From the NCBI GenBank assembly GCA_025350445.1, contig JANXXV010000591.1, forward strand, positions 1 to 7,658: a stretch of 7,658 nt of DNA, in the 5' to 3' direction. Below the pieces are notes generated by a model that was not told the origin of the DNA, did not search any database, and saw only the letters and a list, made by a program, of their open reading frames with translations. This document shows positions 1 to 6,096 of the stretch, piece after piece. This DNA is from Bryobacteraceae bacterium. GTDB lineage: Bacteria > Acidobacteriota > Terriglobia > Bryobacterales > Bryobacteraceae. The position numbers and the translations under genes were made by a program. Numbering within the stretch: position 1 is the first letter of the stretch; the number at the start of each line of letters is the position of its first letter.

Positions 1-744
1 GGCGTGCCCATTGTAGTCCGGCCTGCTTTACAGCCGGAGGTGCAGGTGGCGCAGCGCGCGTCCGCACCGGAATCTTCCACTGAGCGGCGTCAAGTGATGG
101 AGCGGGCACCGGCGGCGGTTTCGCGGCGGGACGTTCGGGAAGAGGCGAAGCCAGTTGCGTTGAGCACTCCTTTTCGAGGCGTGCCTGCGCCCGCGCCTCC
201 CGCGCCCGCTGCGATGGAGCTTAGATCCGCGAAGAAGGATTCGGCTGAAGTCAAATCGGAAACCGGGATTGTCGCCGATAGCGGAAGTGTCGGCCGTTCG
301 GCTACCACGCGCGGGCTACCCGGCAAGGTGCAGTACACGATTCTGAAGCGTGGTGCGGACGGCCAGTTCAAGCCGGTGGATGCAGGCTCCACCATTCAGC
401 CGGCGGATGAGCTGCGGTTGAATGTAGAAGTGGACGAGGCCGGGTTCCTGTCGGTGTCACAAACGGAACCGGCGAAGATACTGTTCCAGGGTGCGGTGCG
501 GAAACAAGTGCCGGTGACGATTCCAGCTACCGGGTGGCTCGACTTGAGCAATCGCGGAGCGCTGCGGATTATGTTCAGCCAGCCGGGTGTTGCGGGTGCG
601 ATGCAGAACGCATTGCCGCCTGGTTTTTCGTTGTCGAAAAGCAAGGCTGTGGCCGAGGTTGGTTCAAAAAGCCAGACGCCGGGCGTGATCACGGTGGATG
701 TGAATTTGAACGTGGCTACGCCGGCGCAACAGCAGCAGAAGTAG
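1..744 (+). CDS. C-terminal part of a Pro/Ala-rich protein with a DUF4384-like domain
   Basis: The reading frame is already open at base 1, so the N-terminus lies outside the window; the GTG at 4 is probably internal. Visible residues 1-105 are rich in Pro, Ala, Arg and Ser and look like a disordered linker, with a stretch of repeated Pro-Ala near residues 60-70. From about residue 108 (VQYTILKRGADGQFKPV) a compact beta-rich domain follows, with the pattern 'PADELRLNVEVDEAGFLSV' and later 'GWLDLSNRGALRIMF'. This resembles DUF4384-type domains, which in Acidobacteria often follow a zinc-finger/anti-sigma-like region and a membrane helix; those parts would lie upstream and cannot be seen. The family match is from memory of the pattern and is moderate. 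The TAG at 742-744 directly abuts the stop codon of the convergent methyltransferase. Confidence 0.6.
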   Translation, partial: GVPIVVRPALQPEVQVAQRASAPESSTERRQVMERAPAAVSRRDVREEAKPVALSTPFRGVPAPAPPAPAAMELRSAKKDSAEVKSETGIVADSGSVGRSATTRGLPGKVQYTILKRGADGQFKPVDAGSTIQPADELRLNVEVDEAGFLSVSQTEPAKILFQGAVRKQVPVTIPATGWLDLSNRGALRIMFSQPGVAGAMQNALPPGFSLSKSKAVAEVGSKSQTPGVITVDVNLNVATPAQQQQK

Positions 745-1773
745 CTATTTGATTCCGGCCGCCATGGAGTCCGGGCCAACCAGATGTTCCACGCGGGTTT
801 CGCGGAAGCCGGCTTCCTTCATCCAGCCGGTGCAATCCGCGCCGGTGTAGTCGAATCCGCCGGGCGTCTCAATCAGCATGTTCAGGCTCATGAGAAGGCC
901 GAATGCATTCTTCGATCGGTCGTCATCAATGAGTGAGTCATAGACCACCAGCGTGCCGCCTTCCGGTAGCGCGTCGTAGGCTTTGGCGATGAGCATGCGC
1001 TTGGTTTCCAGGTTCCAGTCGTGCAGAATGTGACCCATCAGAATCACATCCGCACGCGGAAGTGGATCGTTGAAGAAGTCGCCGGGTTCGAAGCGAAGGC
1101 GCCCGGCGACGCCATTCTCGATCGCGTAATCGGCGAAGATCGGAGCCACGGGCGGAAGGTCGAATGCGATCCCGTGGAGATGAGGATTCTGCAACGCGAT
1201 CTGTACGGCGAGATCCCCTTGTGCGGTGCCGATGTCGGCGAAGGTTTTATAGTTGCTCCACGGAAGCTGGCGGGCGATAACGATGTTTGCGCCGCGGCTG
1301 AGGCCGCTCATCGCGCGCAAGAACTCCCTCAGCCTGGCCGGGTCTGCATAGAGCTGTTCAAACAACGTCAGTGTGCCTTCCCGGATTTCATTCTGCGGCA
1401 GGCCGGTGCGGAGCGCATCGGTCAGGTGAGACCAGAACGGGTACAGCCGGTGATTGCACATCTCCAGCATGCCCCCGATGTAGGATGGCTTCCGCTTGTC
1501 GAGATAGAGATCGGTGGCGGCTGTATTACTGTAGACGTTGCCGTTGCGCTCCAGGAATCCGGTGGCGACCAGGGCGTCGAAAAAGTCGCGGGCGGACCGG
1601 GGGTGGAGGCCGAGTTTCGCTTGCAGTGCAGCAAGGGTCAGCGGCGTCGCGGCGAGCTGGGTGAAGACCTCAAGCTCAATTGCGGTAAGCAGTGTTTTGG
1701 ATGCCCAGAAGGCCAATCCGGTTTGGAGGATCTGGTCGGGTGAGGGCTGGCTTGCGGAGGACGGTTGAGTCAT
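745..1773 (-). CDS. SAM-dependent O-methyltransferase (plant COMT / hydroxyneurosporene methyltransferase type)
   Basis: A 342-residue protein, normal length for this family. Residues ~15-85 form the N-terminal dimerisation/winged-helix domain ([20 protein letters not shown], then [16 protein letters not shown]). The Rossmann SAM-binding domain follows: motif I is [12 protein letters not shown] (D180), in place of the more usual DVGGGxG; the SAM-ribose acidic residue is D205 in FDLPPV; GDFF is at 231. The expected catalytic His-Asp is H251-D252 in GHILHDWN, followed by [11 protein letters not shown]. The family methylates hydroxyls of aromatic, polyketide or carotenoid substrates; the substrate here cannot be read from sequence. 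I chose the ATG at 1773 because GGGAG lies 7 nt upstream and the homologous fold begins just after it; the open frame continues to 1947 but those upstream residues do not look conserved. It is divergent from the hydrolase and convergent with the DUF4384-like gene. Confidence 0.88.
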   Translation of the reverse strand: MTQPSSASQPSPDQILQTGLAFWASKTLLTAIELEVFTQLAATPLTLAALQAKLGLHPRSARDFFDALVATGFLERNGNVYSNTAATDLYLDKRKPSYIGGMLEMCNHRLYPFWSHLTDALRTGLPQNEIREGTLTLFEQLYADPARLREFLRAMSGLSRGANIVIARQLPWSNYKTFADIGTAQGDLAVQIALQNPHLHGIAFDLPPVAPIFADYAIENGVAGRLRFEPGDFFNDPLPRADVILMGHILHDWNLETKRMLIAKAYDALPEGGTLVVYDSLIDDDRSKNAFGLLMSLNMLIETPGGFDYTGADCTGWMKEAGFRETRVEHLVGPDSMAAGIK

Positions 1774-1780
1774 TGTTTGT

Positions 1781-1788
1781 CTCCCAAT
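1781..1788 (-). promoter_or_regulatory. Ribosome binding site of the methyltransferase
   Basis: On the minus strand ATTGGGAG ends 7 nt before the ATG at 1773. It decides the start over the longer open frame reaching 1947. Confidence 0.6.
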
Positions 1789-1790
1789 CA

Positions 1791-1819
1791 ATGTTAATTG
1801 AGGTGGAAGCCGAACGCAA
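1791..1819 (-). promoter_or_regulatory. Candidate sigma70-type promoter of the methyltransferase
   Basis: On the minus strand TTGCGT (1819-1814) and TAACAT (1796-1791) are separated by exactly 17 bp, upstream of the ribosome binding site. The -35 match is weak (3 of 6) and the -10 match fair (4 of 6), so this is a candidate only. Confidence 0.35.
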
Positions 1820-1848
1820 GAGCGTGGCCCGGCTGCGATCAAGCGAGA

Positions 1849-1854
1849 TACAAT
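1849..1854 (+). promoter_or_regulatory. -10 box placed for a leaderless hydrolase transcript
   Basis: TACAAT ends 7 nt before the ATG at 1862. Transcription starting 6-8 nt downstream of a -10 box would begin at or next to that ATG. No convincing -35 and no Shine-Dalgarno sequence are visible. The box overlaps the alternative ATG at 1853, which would then lie outside the mRNA. Confidence 0.4.
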
Positions 1855-1861
1855 GCATGTC

Positions 1862-2989
1862 ATGTTGCGATCCAGCGTAGTTTTTCTAGGGCTTCTTTTC
1901 GTGCAGTTTTCCTCCGGAGAGGACAGCGAGCGGTTGCTCAGCGTCAACCATTATGTCCGCGTCGTTTCCACCGTGCCGGTGATCGCCGGTCAGACTACAC
2001 AGATCTATGTGCGTGAGGTTGTCCAGGCGGGTCTGGCCCTGCGAGGCGGAGCCGGCCCGGAACGGGTGGTGCTGTTCGTACACGGCGCGGGTACGCCCGC
2101 GGAAGTAGCTTTCGACATGCCGTATCAGGATTACAGTTGGATGGCGTTCCTGGCCCGCGCCGGGTTTGATGTGTTTGCTATGGATATGACGGGCTATGGG
2201 CGGTCCACGCGGCCTGCCCCGATGAACGATCCATGCAACCTCGCGCGCGAACAGCAAGTCGAGTTCATTCCCTCGCTGCTGGCGGCGCCATGCGCGGCGG
2301 CTTATCCGCATCAACTGACTACGCTTGCTTCGGACTGGAATGATATTGGGGCGGTGGTGGACCATTTGCGGGCGCTGCGGCATGTGGAGCGGGTCAGTCT
2401 GATTGGCTGGTCACTGGGCGGGCCGCGGGCCGGTGGCTATGCCTCGAACCATCCGGATAAAGTGCAGAAGCTGGTGCTGTTGGCACCGGCCTATCGGCGC
2501 GCGGGTGCTGCCGATCCTCCGGCGCAGGTGCCTGCCGCTGGCGCTGTGATGAACACGCAGTCCCTGGCGGATTTCAGACAGAATTGGGATAGGCAGATCG
2601 GCTGTCCGGACCAGATCGACCCGGCGGCAAGCAAGGCGGTGTGGTCGGCCATGTTGAGTTCCGATCCAGTAGGCGCAACGTGGGGGAGCGGAGTGCGGCG
2701 GGCGCCGCTGGTTACCACATGGGGCTGGAATCTGGCGGCTGCGGCGAAGGTGCAGATTCCAGTAATGCTGGTCGCGGCGGCGCACGATAAACAGGTGTCT
2801 CCAGAAGGCGTGAAGGCCCTTTACACCGACCTTGGATCGCGGCAGAAGGTCTATGTGGACCTGGCATGTTCGTCGCACAATGCGCTGTGGGAGAAGAACC
2901 ATCTGCTGCTGTTCCAAGCCTCGCTCGAGTGGTTGACCCAGAGCACAGTGAACGGTTCCAAAGAGGGGACGGTGCGGCTGGGATACTGA
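1862..2989 (+). CDS. Secreted alpha/beta hydrolase
   Basis: A 375-residue hydrolase counted from the ATG at 1862; an ATG at 1853 would add three residues. Residues 1-18 (Met-Leu-Arg, then a Val/Phe/Leu run, then FVQFSSG) form a signal peptide, so the enzyme is likely exported. The alpha/beta hydrolase fold then shows the oxyanion motif HGAG (74-77), GYGRST after strand 4, the nucleophile elbow GWSLGG with Ser184, the acid Asp309 in [11 protein letters not shown] and the catalytic His339 in SSHNALW. All three catalytic positions are present, so it should be active on an ester, lactone or similar bond; the substrate is unknown. The closing segment ends RLGY. It is divergent from the methyltransferase across under 90 bp. 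The first ~180 bp of the gene are repeated directly after its stop codon. Confidence 0.85.
   Translation: MLRSSVVFLGLLFVQFSSGEDSERLLSVNHYVRVVSTVPVIAGQTTQIYVREVVQAGLALRGGAGPERVVLFVHGAGTPAEVAFDMPYQDYSWMAFLARAGFDVFAMDMTGYGRSTRPAPMNDPCNLAREQQVEFIPSLLAAPCAAAYPHQLTTLASDWNDIGAVVDHLRALRHVERVSLIGWSLGGPRAGGYASNHPDKVQKLVLLAPAYRRAGAADPPAQVPAAGAVMNTQSLADFRQNWDRQIGCPDQIDPAASKAVWSAMLSSDPVGATWGSGVRRAPLVTTWGWNLAAAAKVQIPVMLVAAAHDKQVSPEGVKALYTDLGSRQKVYVDLACSSHNALWEKNHLLLFQASLEWLTQSTVNGSKEGTVRLGY
1869..2046 (+). repeat. Direct repeat, copy 1 (5' part of the hydrolase gene)
   Basis: This 178-bp stretch recurs at 2988-3165 with an offset of exactly 1119 bp and no gaps. I count 150 of 178 identical bases by eye (about 84%). 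Differences are scattered, many of them at third codon positions. Confidence 0.85.
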
Positions 2990-3165
2990 TCCAGCGTCGT
3001 GCTTCCAGGTCTCTTTTTTGTGCAGCTCTCTTCCGGCGAGGACAGCGAGCGGTTACTCAGCGTCGAGCATTATGTCCGCGTCACTTCCACGGTGCCGGTG
3101 ATCGCCGGGCAGAGTACGCAGATATATGTGCGTAAGGTTGTCCAGGCGGGCTTGGCGCTGTGCGG
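2988..3165 (+). pseudogene. Truncated second copy of the hydrolase 5' end
   Basis: Translated in frame, this segment gives SSVVLPGLFFVQLSSGEDSE and so on, nearly the same as residues 4 to ~62 of the intact hydrolase next door: the end of the signal peptide plus the mature N-terminus through [10 protein letters not shown]. Homology starts at the TGA stop of the intact gene (the shared GATCC), so the second copy has no ATG; a GTG at 2999 would sit in the middle of the signal sequence. Homology stops sharply at about 3165, before the oxyanion motif, and the sequence switches to the tape-measure-like gene on the other strand. No catalytic residue is present. It is the remnant of an older tandem paralog whose remaining ~950 bp were lost when the island arrived or rearranged. 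Confidence 0.85.
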
Positions 3166-3928
3166 GCGTACGCCGCGAGAATGCCGGCAGCCAACATCGC
3201 GCGGGTGGCCCACCCAATCGCCTCGCGCAGTTCATTCACCTTCCGCACCAACGCCTTGCTCTGCGCCGCCGCGCTTCCGGACGCCGCAACCGCCGCGCCT
3301 TGGATCTTCGCGGCCTCGCGCATGACAGCGTTGTACCGGAGTTGGAGAATCACATTCTCGTCGAGCGTCTTGCCCGTGAGCTTCTCCTGCCGCTGAACTT
3401 CCTTTTTCAGATCCACCAAGGGGCCCAAGGTTCGGAGTCCGCGCGACGCGCCAGACTCGATGGCGGCTGCGTCCTTGGTGACGTTCGCCAGCCCCTCCGC
3501 TTTCGACACGCTCATGTCCGCGATCATAGGCCGGTCTACCGCATGGATCGCGTCCTCGCTGGAGAAGCCACTTTCTTGACCGCCTCGACCGGCCTCTTCG
3601 CAGCCTCCTCAGCGACGCCATGCGCCTTGGCGAGGGCAACCATCGACATTCCCACCTTGTCGGTGTGCGCGGCGTGGTTCGCGGCTTCGATGGTCCATTC
3701 CTTCGCCCACTCGAGGGCTTTCTTAATTGCTTCCGCAATCAAGTTGCCTGGCGCTGCGCCCTTGACCGTGCTGGCTTTCATGCCATCGATCCCGGCGGAT
3801 GCGCCACGCGCAGCCTTCGATGCCGCCTGCTCCATGCTGGACAGACCGTTACTGACGCTCTTGATCGATGCGTTCGCCTTGTTTACGTCCACCTCGACGA
3901 CGAGCTTAAGCGTATTGTTGCCGGCCAT
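3166..3928 (-). pseudogene. Phage tail tape-measure-like protein, frameshifted and 3'-truncated
   Basis: The ATG at 3928 opens MAGNNTLKLVVEVDVNKANA, then SIKSVSNGLSSMEQAA and a long Ala/Lys/Glu-rich helical stretch including AIKKALEWAKEWTIEAA. This pattern is typical of the N-terminus of lambda-family tail tape measure proteins, which form an extended helical ruler inside the tail. The frame breaks at about 3566-3571: adding one base after AVKKV restores GFSSEDAIHAVDRPMIADMS, running straight into the second frame, which continues through IESGASRGLRTLG, KLTGKTLDENVILQLRYNAV and VNELREAIG. So this is one gene with a 1-bp deletion. It stops being recognisable at the joint with the hydrolase fragment. 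About 250 residues remain, far below normal tape-measure length. No Shine-Dalgarno sequence is clear before 3928. A fragment of a second tape-measure start lies at 5081-5113. Confidence 0.62.
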
Positions 3929-4016
3929 GGGAGACGCACGGATGGTGCGCCTGTCAAGGCGTTGCACGACGAGGATTCCGGACACTCAGAAATCTGCGAG
4001 CTCGAAAGTCTAGAAG

Positions 4017-4556
4017 TTATGGCAGCGACATTATTTCCGCCCGATCTTCATTCGAGAGGAATGGTGAACTGTTCACAGCCGTATCTAAGGTGGCCATTAC
4101 CATCTGGCCTTGAGCCGAAATCAAAACACCGATCGCCCAGCCAACAAAACCTACAACCGGTCCGACGACCAGCCCGACGACAACTGCAAAATTCGATAGT
4201 GCGGAATTCGATATGGACGTAGCCATTGCGCAGCAGCCTAGCAAGATCAGGCCTCCTAAACTAAGACCCACAACCTTGCAGGTTTGGCCAAACCCGTTGA
4301 TAAGTTTCGCAACTCTGTACCCATCTTGATAGCGGATGAGTATACCTTCATTTTCTTGTAGTGGTAGTTCAGATGCATCAAAAGGAGTCGCAGCGGGTTG
4401 CGCGTCAGCTACTGCCTCTAGTGCCCCTGTAGCAGACGGTACACCCGCCCTGTCAGCTTGACATTTCCAGCAGACATCAAAATCGCCGTCAACGCTGGTT
4501 CCGCAGCTTGGGCATATCCATTGGCTGGTTCGGTCCAGGTGAAAGACGATATCACT
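4017..4556 (-). pseudogene. Zinc-ribbon protein with two membrane segments, no start codon visible
   Basis: An open frame of 179 codons with no family name I recognise. It follows an in-frame TAA at 4557-4559 and ends with TAA at 4017-4019. Counting from 4556, residues 13-32 hold a four-cysteine zinc ribbon, C15-x2-C18-x10-C29-x2-C32 (WICPSCGTSVDG, then DVCWKCQ). A loose Ala-rich linker and a short basic/aromatic segment (ILIRYQDGYRVAKLI) follow, then two hydrophobic helices (GLSLGGLILLGCCAM and FAVVVGLVVGPVVGFVGWAI) and a polar tail. There is no ATG, GTG or TTG before the zinc ribbon; the first in-frame start is a GTG at 4271, which would leave only the membrane part. The gene is therefore probably 5'-truncated. 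Base composition is clearly lower in GC than the surroundings (about 40% over 4321-4380), suggesting a separate origin. It occupies the slot held by the PIN pair in the other unit. Confidence 0.55.
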
Positions 4557-4609
4557 TTACGTGCGGTGCTACTGATGGCTTAAAGGTGTTCAGTGCCTGA
4601 GGCAAGTTC

Positions 4610-4653
4610 ATCCAGTGGCCTCGCTGGTTAAAGTGGTTTACCTGTTCAGCCAG
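4610..4653 (+). pseudogene. 3' remnant of a PIN-domain gene
   Basis: In frame this reads SLVKVVYLFS preceded by VHPVA, matching the last residues (RSSLVKVVYLFS) of the intact PIN gene that ends at 5733. The TAG stop there is CAG here. Everything upstream of this ~45 bp is gone, replaced by sequence next to the zinc-ribbon gene. It is the left-unit counterpart of the toxin-like gene. Confidence 0.65.
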
Positions 4654-4984
4654 CCCCGCGCGCACAGGGAAACTTCTCCCGCTCCAGCAAGTCCCGCTTC
4701 TCCGCGATGATCAGCATGGCGCAGAACTCATCCCCGCGAATCTAGTCAATGCCAATTTGGACGGCTAGTTTCAGCGCACTCATCAGATCGGGAGCACGCC
4801 GGATGAGCAGACCTTTCTCCGCGCATAGGGCGGCGTCCAGCCTGTCCAGCGAGCAGTGGTCGTATCGACGGTCCTCGTCCGGAGCATCGGCGCAGGGACC
4901 GGGATCGCACAGTTTGTCGCGCCGCAACGCCCAATTCACCAGGAACCGGAAGGGCAGCTCATCCGGCCACTCCCCGCTAACAAT
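4646..4984 (-). pseudogene. Gene Y, left copy: unrecognised protein with an in-frame TAG
   Basis: I do not recognise this family. From about 4984 the frame reads VSGEWPDELPFRFLVNWAL, then DPGPCADAPDEDRRYDH, LDRLDAALCAEKGLLIRRA and MSALKLAVQIGID, where a TAG (4744-4742) interrupts it. Read through, it continues IRGDEFCAMLIIAEKRDLLE and stops with TGA at 4648-4646. The right copy has GAG (Glu) in place of the TAG, so the stop is a point mutation. The native product would be about 110 residues, acidic and soluble, with no membrane segment. No start codon is visible at the expected N-terminus. It overlaps the end of gene X and should precede a tape-measure gene; that position is where tail assembly chaperones sit in many phages, but the role is only inferred from order. 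Confidence 0.6.
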
Positions 4985-5080
4985 TTGCGTCGCGGTCCTC
5001 GGCGAACGCGGTGTCCATCGCGTCGATAGCCGCCTTGAGCGCCACCGCCTGGTAGTTGATCGGCGCCTCGCCCTCGTATT
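4977..5080 (-). pseudogene. Gene X, left copy: C-terminal fragment only
   Basis: In this frame the sequence reads YEGEAPINYQAVALKAA, then IDAMDTAFAEDRDANC and TAG at 4979-4977. The end (TAFAEDRDANC) matches the end of the right copy of X (TAFLEDRGAKF). The upstream part of X is missing: at about 5080/5081 the sequence changes to the first 11 codons of a tape-measure-like gene in another frame. The last codons overlap the start of gene Y. Confidence 0.55.
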
Positions 5081-5113
5081 GACGACGAGTTCGAGCTTGT
5101 TGTTGTCGGCCAT
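5081..5113 (-). pseudogene. Start of a second tape-measure-like gene, cut after 11 codons
   Basis: The ATG at 5113 opens MADNNKLELVV, closely matching MAGNNTLKLVV at the start of the tape-measure-like pseudogene at 3928. After the second GTC codon the sequence becomes the C-terminal part of gene X, out of frame, so the long frame that runs on from this ATG is chimeric and not a native protein. The fragment sits 28 bp from the divergent start of the small gene at 5142. Confidence 0.55.
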
Positions 5114-5129
5114 CCTAAGCGCTGTGCGT

Positions 5130-5135
5130 TAAAAT
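5130..5135 (+). promoter_or_regulatory. -10 box placed for a leaderless toxin-antitoxin-like transcript
   Basis: TAAAAT ends 6 nt before the ATG at 5142. No Shine-Dalgarno fits in the remaining 6 nt and no -35 lies at a standard distance; TTGTCG at 5103-5108 is 21 bp away. Confidence 0.4.
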
Positions 5136-5141
5136 GAAGTC

Positions 5142-5324
5142 ATGGCAAGAGCCACTGAAAAGGCAGCCGTCCAGAAGAACGGCCACACGGCGAAGCAGGT
5201 TGTGTCAAAACTCGGCAGGGATCTCCGGCGGATCAGGGAGAAGATCGAGGCATCAGGCGAGAAGATGCTCACCCGCCAGGAACTCGAGCGCGAGGTAGCG
5301 GATCGCCGGGGCGGAAACTTCTGA
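5142..5324 (+). CDS. Small helical protein, candidate antitoxin partner of the PIN protein
   Basis: A 60-residue, highly charged protein without cysteines or membrane segments. The first ~15 residues are basic and loose; residues ~16-55 (AKQVVSKLGRDLRRIREKIE, then MLTRQELEREVADRR) look like two amphipathic helices. I do not recognise a named antitoxin family such as AbrB, Phd or RHH. The case for an antitoxin is context: it is the first gene of a pair, its stop is 7 bp before the start of a PIN-domain gene, and PIN toxins are usually preceded by a small antitoxin. If so, it would neutralise the PIN nuclease and might repress its own promoter. It is intact although its surroundings are decayed. 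Confidence 0.6.
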   Translation: MARATEKAAVQKNGHTAKQVVSKLGRDLRRIREKIEASGEKMLTRQELEREVADRRGGNF

Positions 5325-5331
5325 GCGCCTG

Positions 5332-5733
5332 ATGATTCGGACATTTTTCGACTCGGGCGTATTGATCGCTGCCGCTCGTTCGCTGGACCCGGACGGGGAG
5401 CGTGCAATGAAGATTCTTGGCGATCCCAATCGTGTTTTCCTGACAAGCCCATTCGTCCACCTTGAGGTCGTTCCGAAGGCGATCTTCTTTAAGAAGCATC
5501 TGGAACGGTCGTTCTACGACAGATACTTCAAGAACGCAGTGTGGTTCCGGGAAGTCGATAAAATTGAGGTTGCGGCACAAACGGAAGCAGCCAAAGCCGG
5601 TCTCGGGGCGATGGATGCCCTCCACTTGGCAGCAGCCCACTTATCCCGCGCGGACGAGTTCATTACGACCGAGAAGCCGAACAAGGCGATCCACCGGTCC
5701 TCGCTGGTCAAGGTCGTCTACCTGTTCAGCTAG
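5332..5733 (+). CDS. PIN-domain protein, VapC-like ribonuclease toxin
   Basis: A 133-residue protein, the usual size of a single PIN domain. Acidic residues expected for the metal site are in place: D7 in FFDSGVLIAAA, E45 in VHLEVVPKA, D95 in GAMDALHLAAA, and D108 or E114 in ADEFITTEKP. PIN-domain toxins of the VapC class cut tRNA or rRNA with Mg2+ or Mn2+ and are held inactive by the co-transcribed antitoxin; the target here cannot be told. The ATG at 5332 follows the upstream stop by 7 bp, so the two genes form an operon and are probably translationally linked. The TAG stop (5731-5733) overlaps the stop of gene Y on the other strand. A ~45-bp remnant of a sister gene lies at 4610-4653. Confidence 0.82.
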   Translation: MIRTFFDSGVLIAAARSLDPDGERAMKILGDPNRVFLTSPFVHLEVVPKAIFFKKHLERSFYDRYFKNAVWFREVDKIEVAAQTEAAKAGLGAMDALHLAAAHLSRADEFITTEKPNKAIHRSSLVKVVYLFS

Positions 5734-6096
5734 CCCCCGCGCCCACCGGCTATTTTCTCCCGCTCCAGCAGGTCCCGCTTCTCCGCGATGATAAGAATGG
5801 CGCAAAACTCATCCCCGCGAATCTCGTCGAAGCCGATTTGAACGGCCAGTTCCATCGCGATCATCGCGGCGAGAGCACGCCGGATGAGCAGCCCTTTCTC
5901 CGCGCATCGGGCAGCGTCCAGCCTATCGAGCGGGTAGTGGTCGCGCGATGCGCCTCCTCCTCCGGCGCGTCCGCGCAGGGGCCGGGATCGCGAAGTTCGT
6001 CGTGCCGCAACGCCCAATGCACTAGGGACCGGAAAGGCGGCTCATCCCGCCACTCCCCGACTAAAACTTTGCGCCGCGGTCCTCCAGGAACGCGGT
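5689..6096. repeat. Large direct repeat, copy B (PIN 3' end + gene Y + end of gene X)
   Basis: Partner of 4610-5012. The homology starts inside the last codons of the PIN gene and ends at the shared GAACGCGGT in gene X, so the duplicated unit includes both strands' genes in the same arrangement. Confidence 0.8.
5730..6070 (-). pseudogene. Gene Y, right copy: frameshifted
   Basis: The first frame reads KVLVGEWRDEPPF, then SLVHWALRHDELRDPGPC and ADAPEEEAHR. The frame is then lost at about 5943-5958, where this copy has 20 nt against 18 in the left copy. It resumes as RDHYPLDRLDAARCAEKGLL, MELAVQIGFDEIRGDEFCAI and LIIAEKRDLLEREKIAGG, ending with TAG at 5732-5730. Here the codon that is TAG in the left copy is GAG. 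The first codons overlap the end of gene X in the -1 frame relative to it. The protein is unrecognised; shared features with the left copy are DPGPCADAP and the CAEKGLLIRRA segment. Confidence 0.6.

Larger units (their letters stand above)
4610..5012. repeat. Large direct repeat, copy A (PIN 3' end + gene Y + end of gene X)
   Basis: It matches 5689-6096 at an offset of about 1080 bp with a few small indels. In the best block, 4681-4740 against 5762-5821, I count 56 of 60 identical bases; other parts are more diverged. The two copies have decayed independently. Confidence 0.8.

Noticed and set aside
1021..1743. A 240-codon open frame on the plus strand
   Set aside because: It is fully antisense to the methyltransferase, whose motifs and start are clear. 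No domain is recognisable in the shadow.
1774..1947. A longer N-terminus for the methyltransferase
   Set aside because: It would overlap the start of the divergent hydrolase, and a good ribosome binding site with 7-nt spacing points to the ATG at 1773.
3126..4013. A 295-codon open frame on the plus strand
   Set aside because: It lies opposite the tape-measure-like pseudogene, starts inside the hydrolase remnant, crosses the island joint, and has the Arg/Ala-rich composition typical of an antisense shadow in GC-rich DNA.
3620..4222. A 200-codon plus-strand open frame spanning tape-measure and zinc-ribbon regions
   Set aside because: It bridges two unrelated minus-strand genes of different base composition and shows no motif of its own.
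4749..5132. A 127-codon plus-strand open frame
   Set aside because: It is antisense to gene Y and the chimeric joint; its counterpart in the other repeat copy is not conserved as a frame.
4610..6096. The direct repeats as a CRISPR array or insertion-sequence ends
   Set aside because: There are only two copies, each ~400 bp and coding, at an offset of 1080 bp. They have no short regular repeats, no inverted ends and no transposase, so they are duplicated gene segments.
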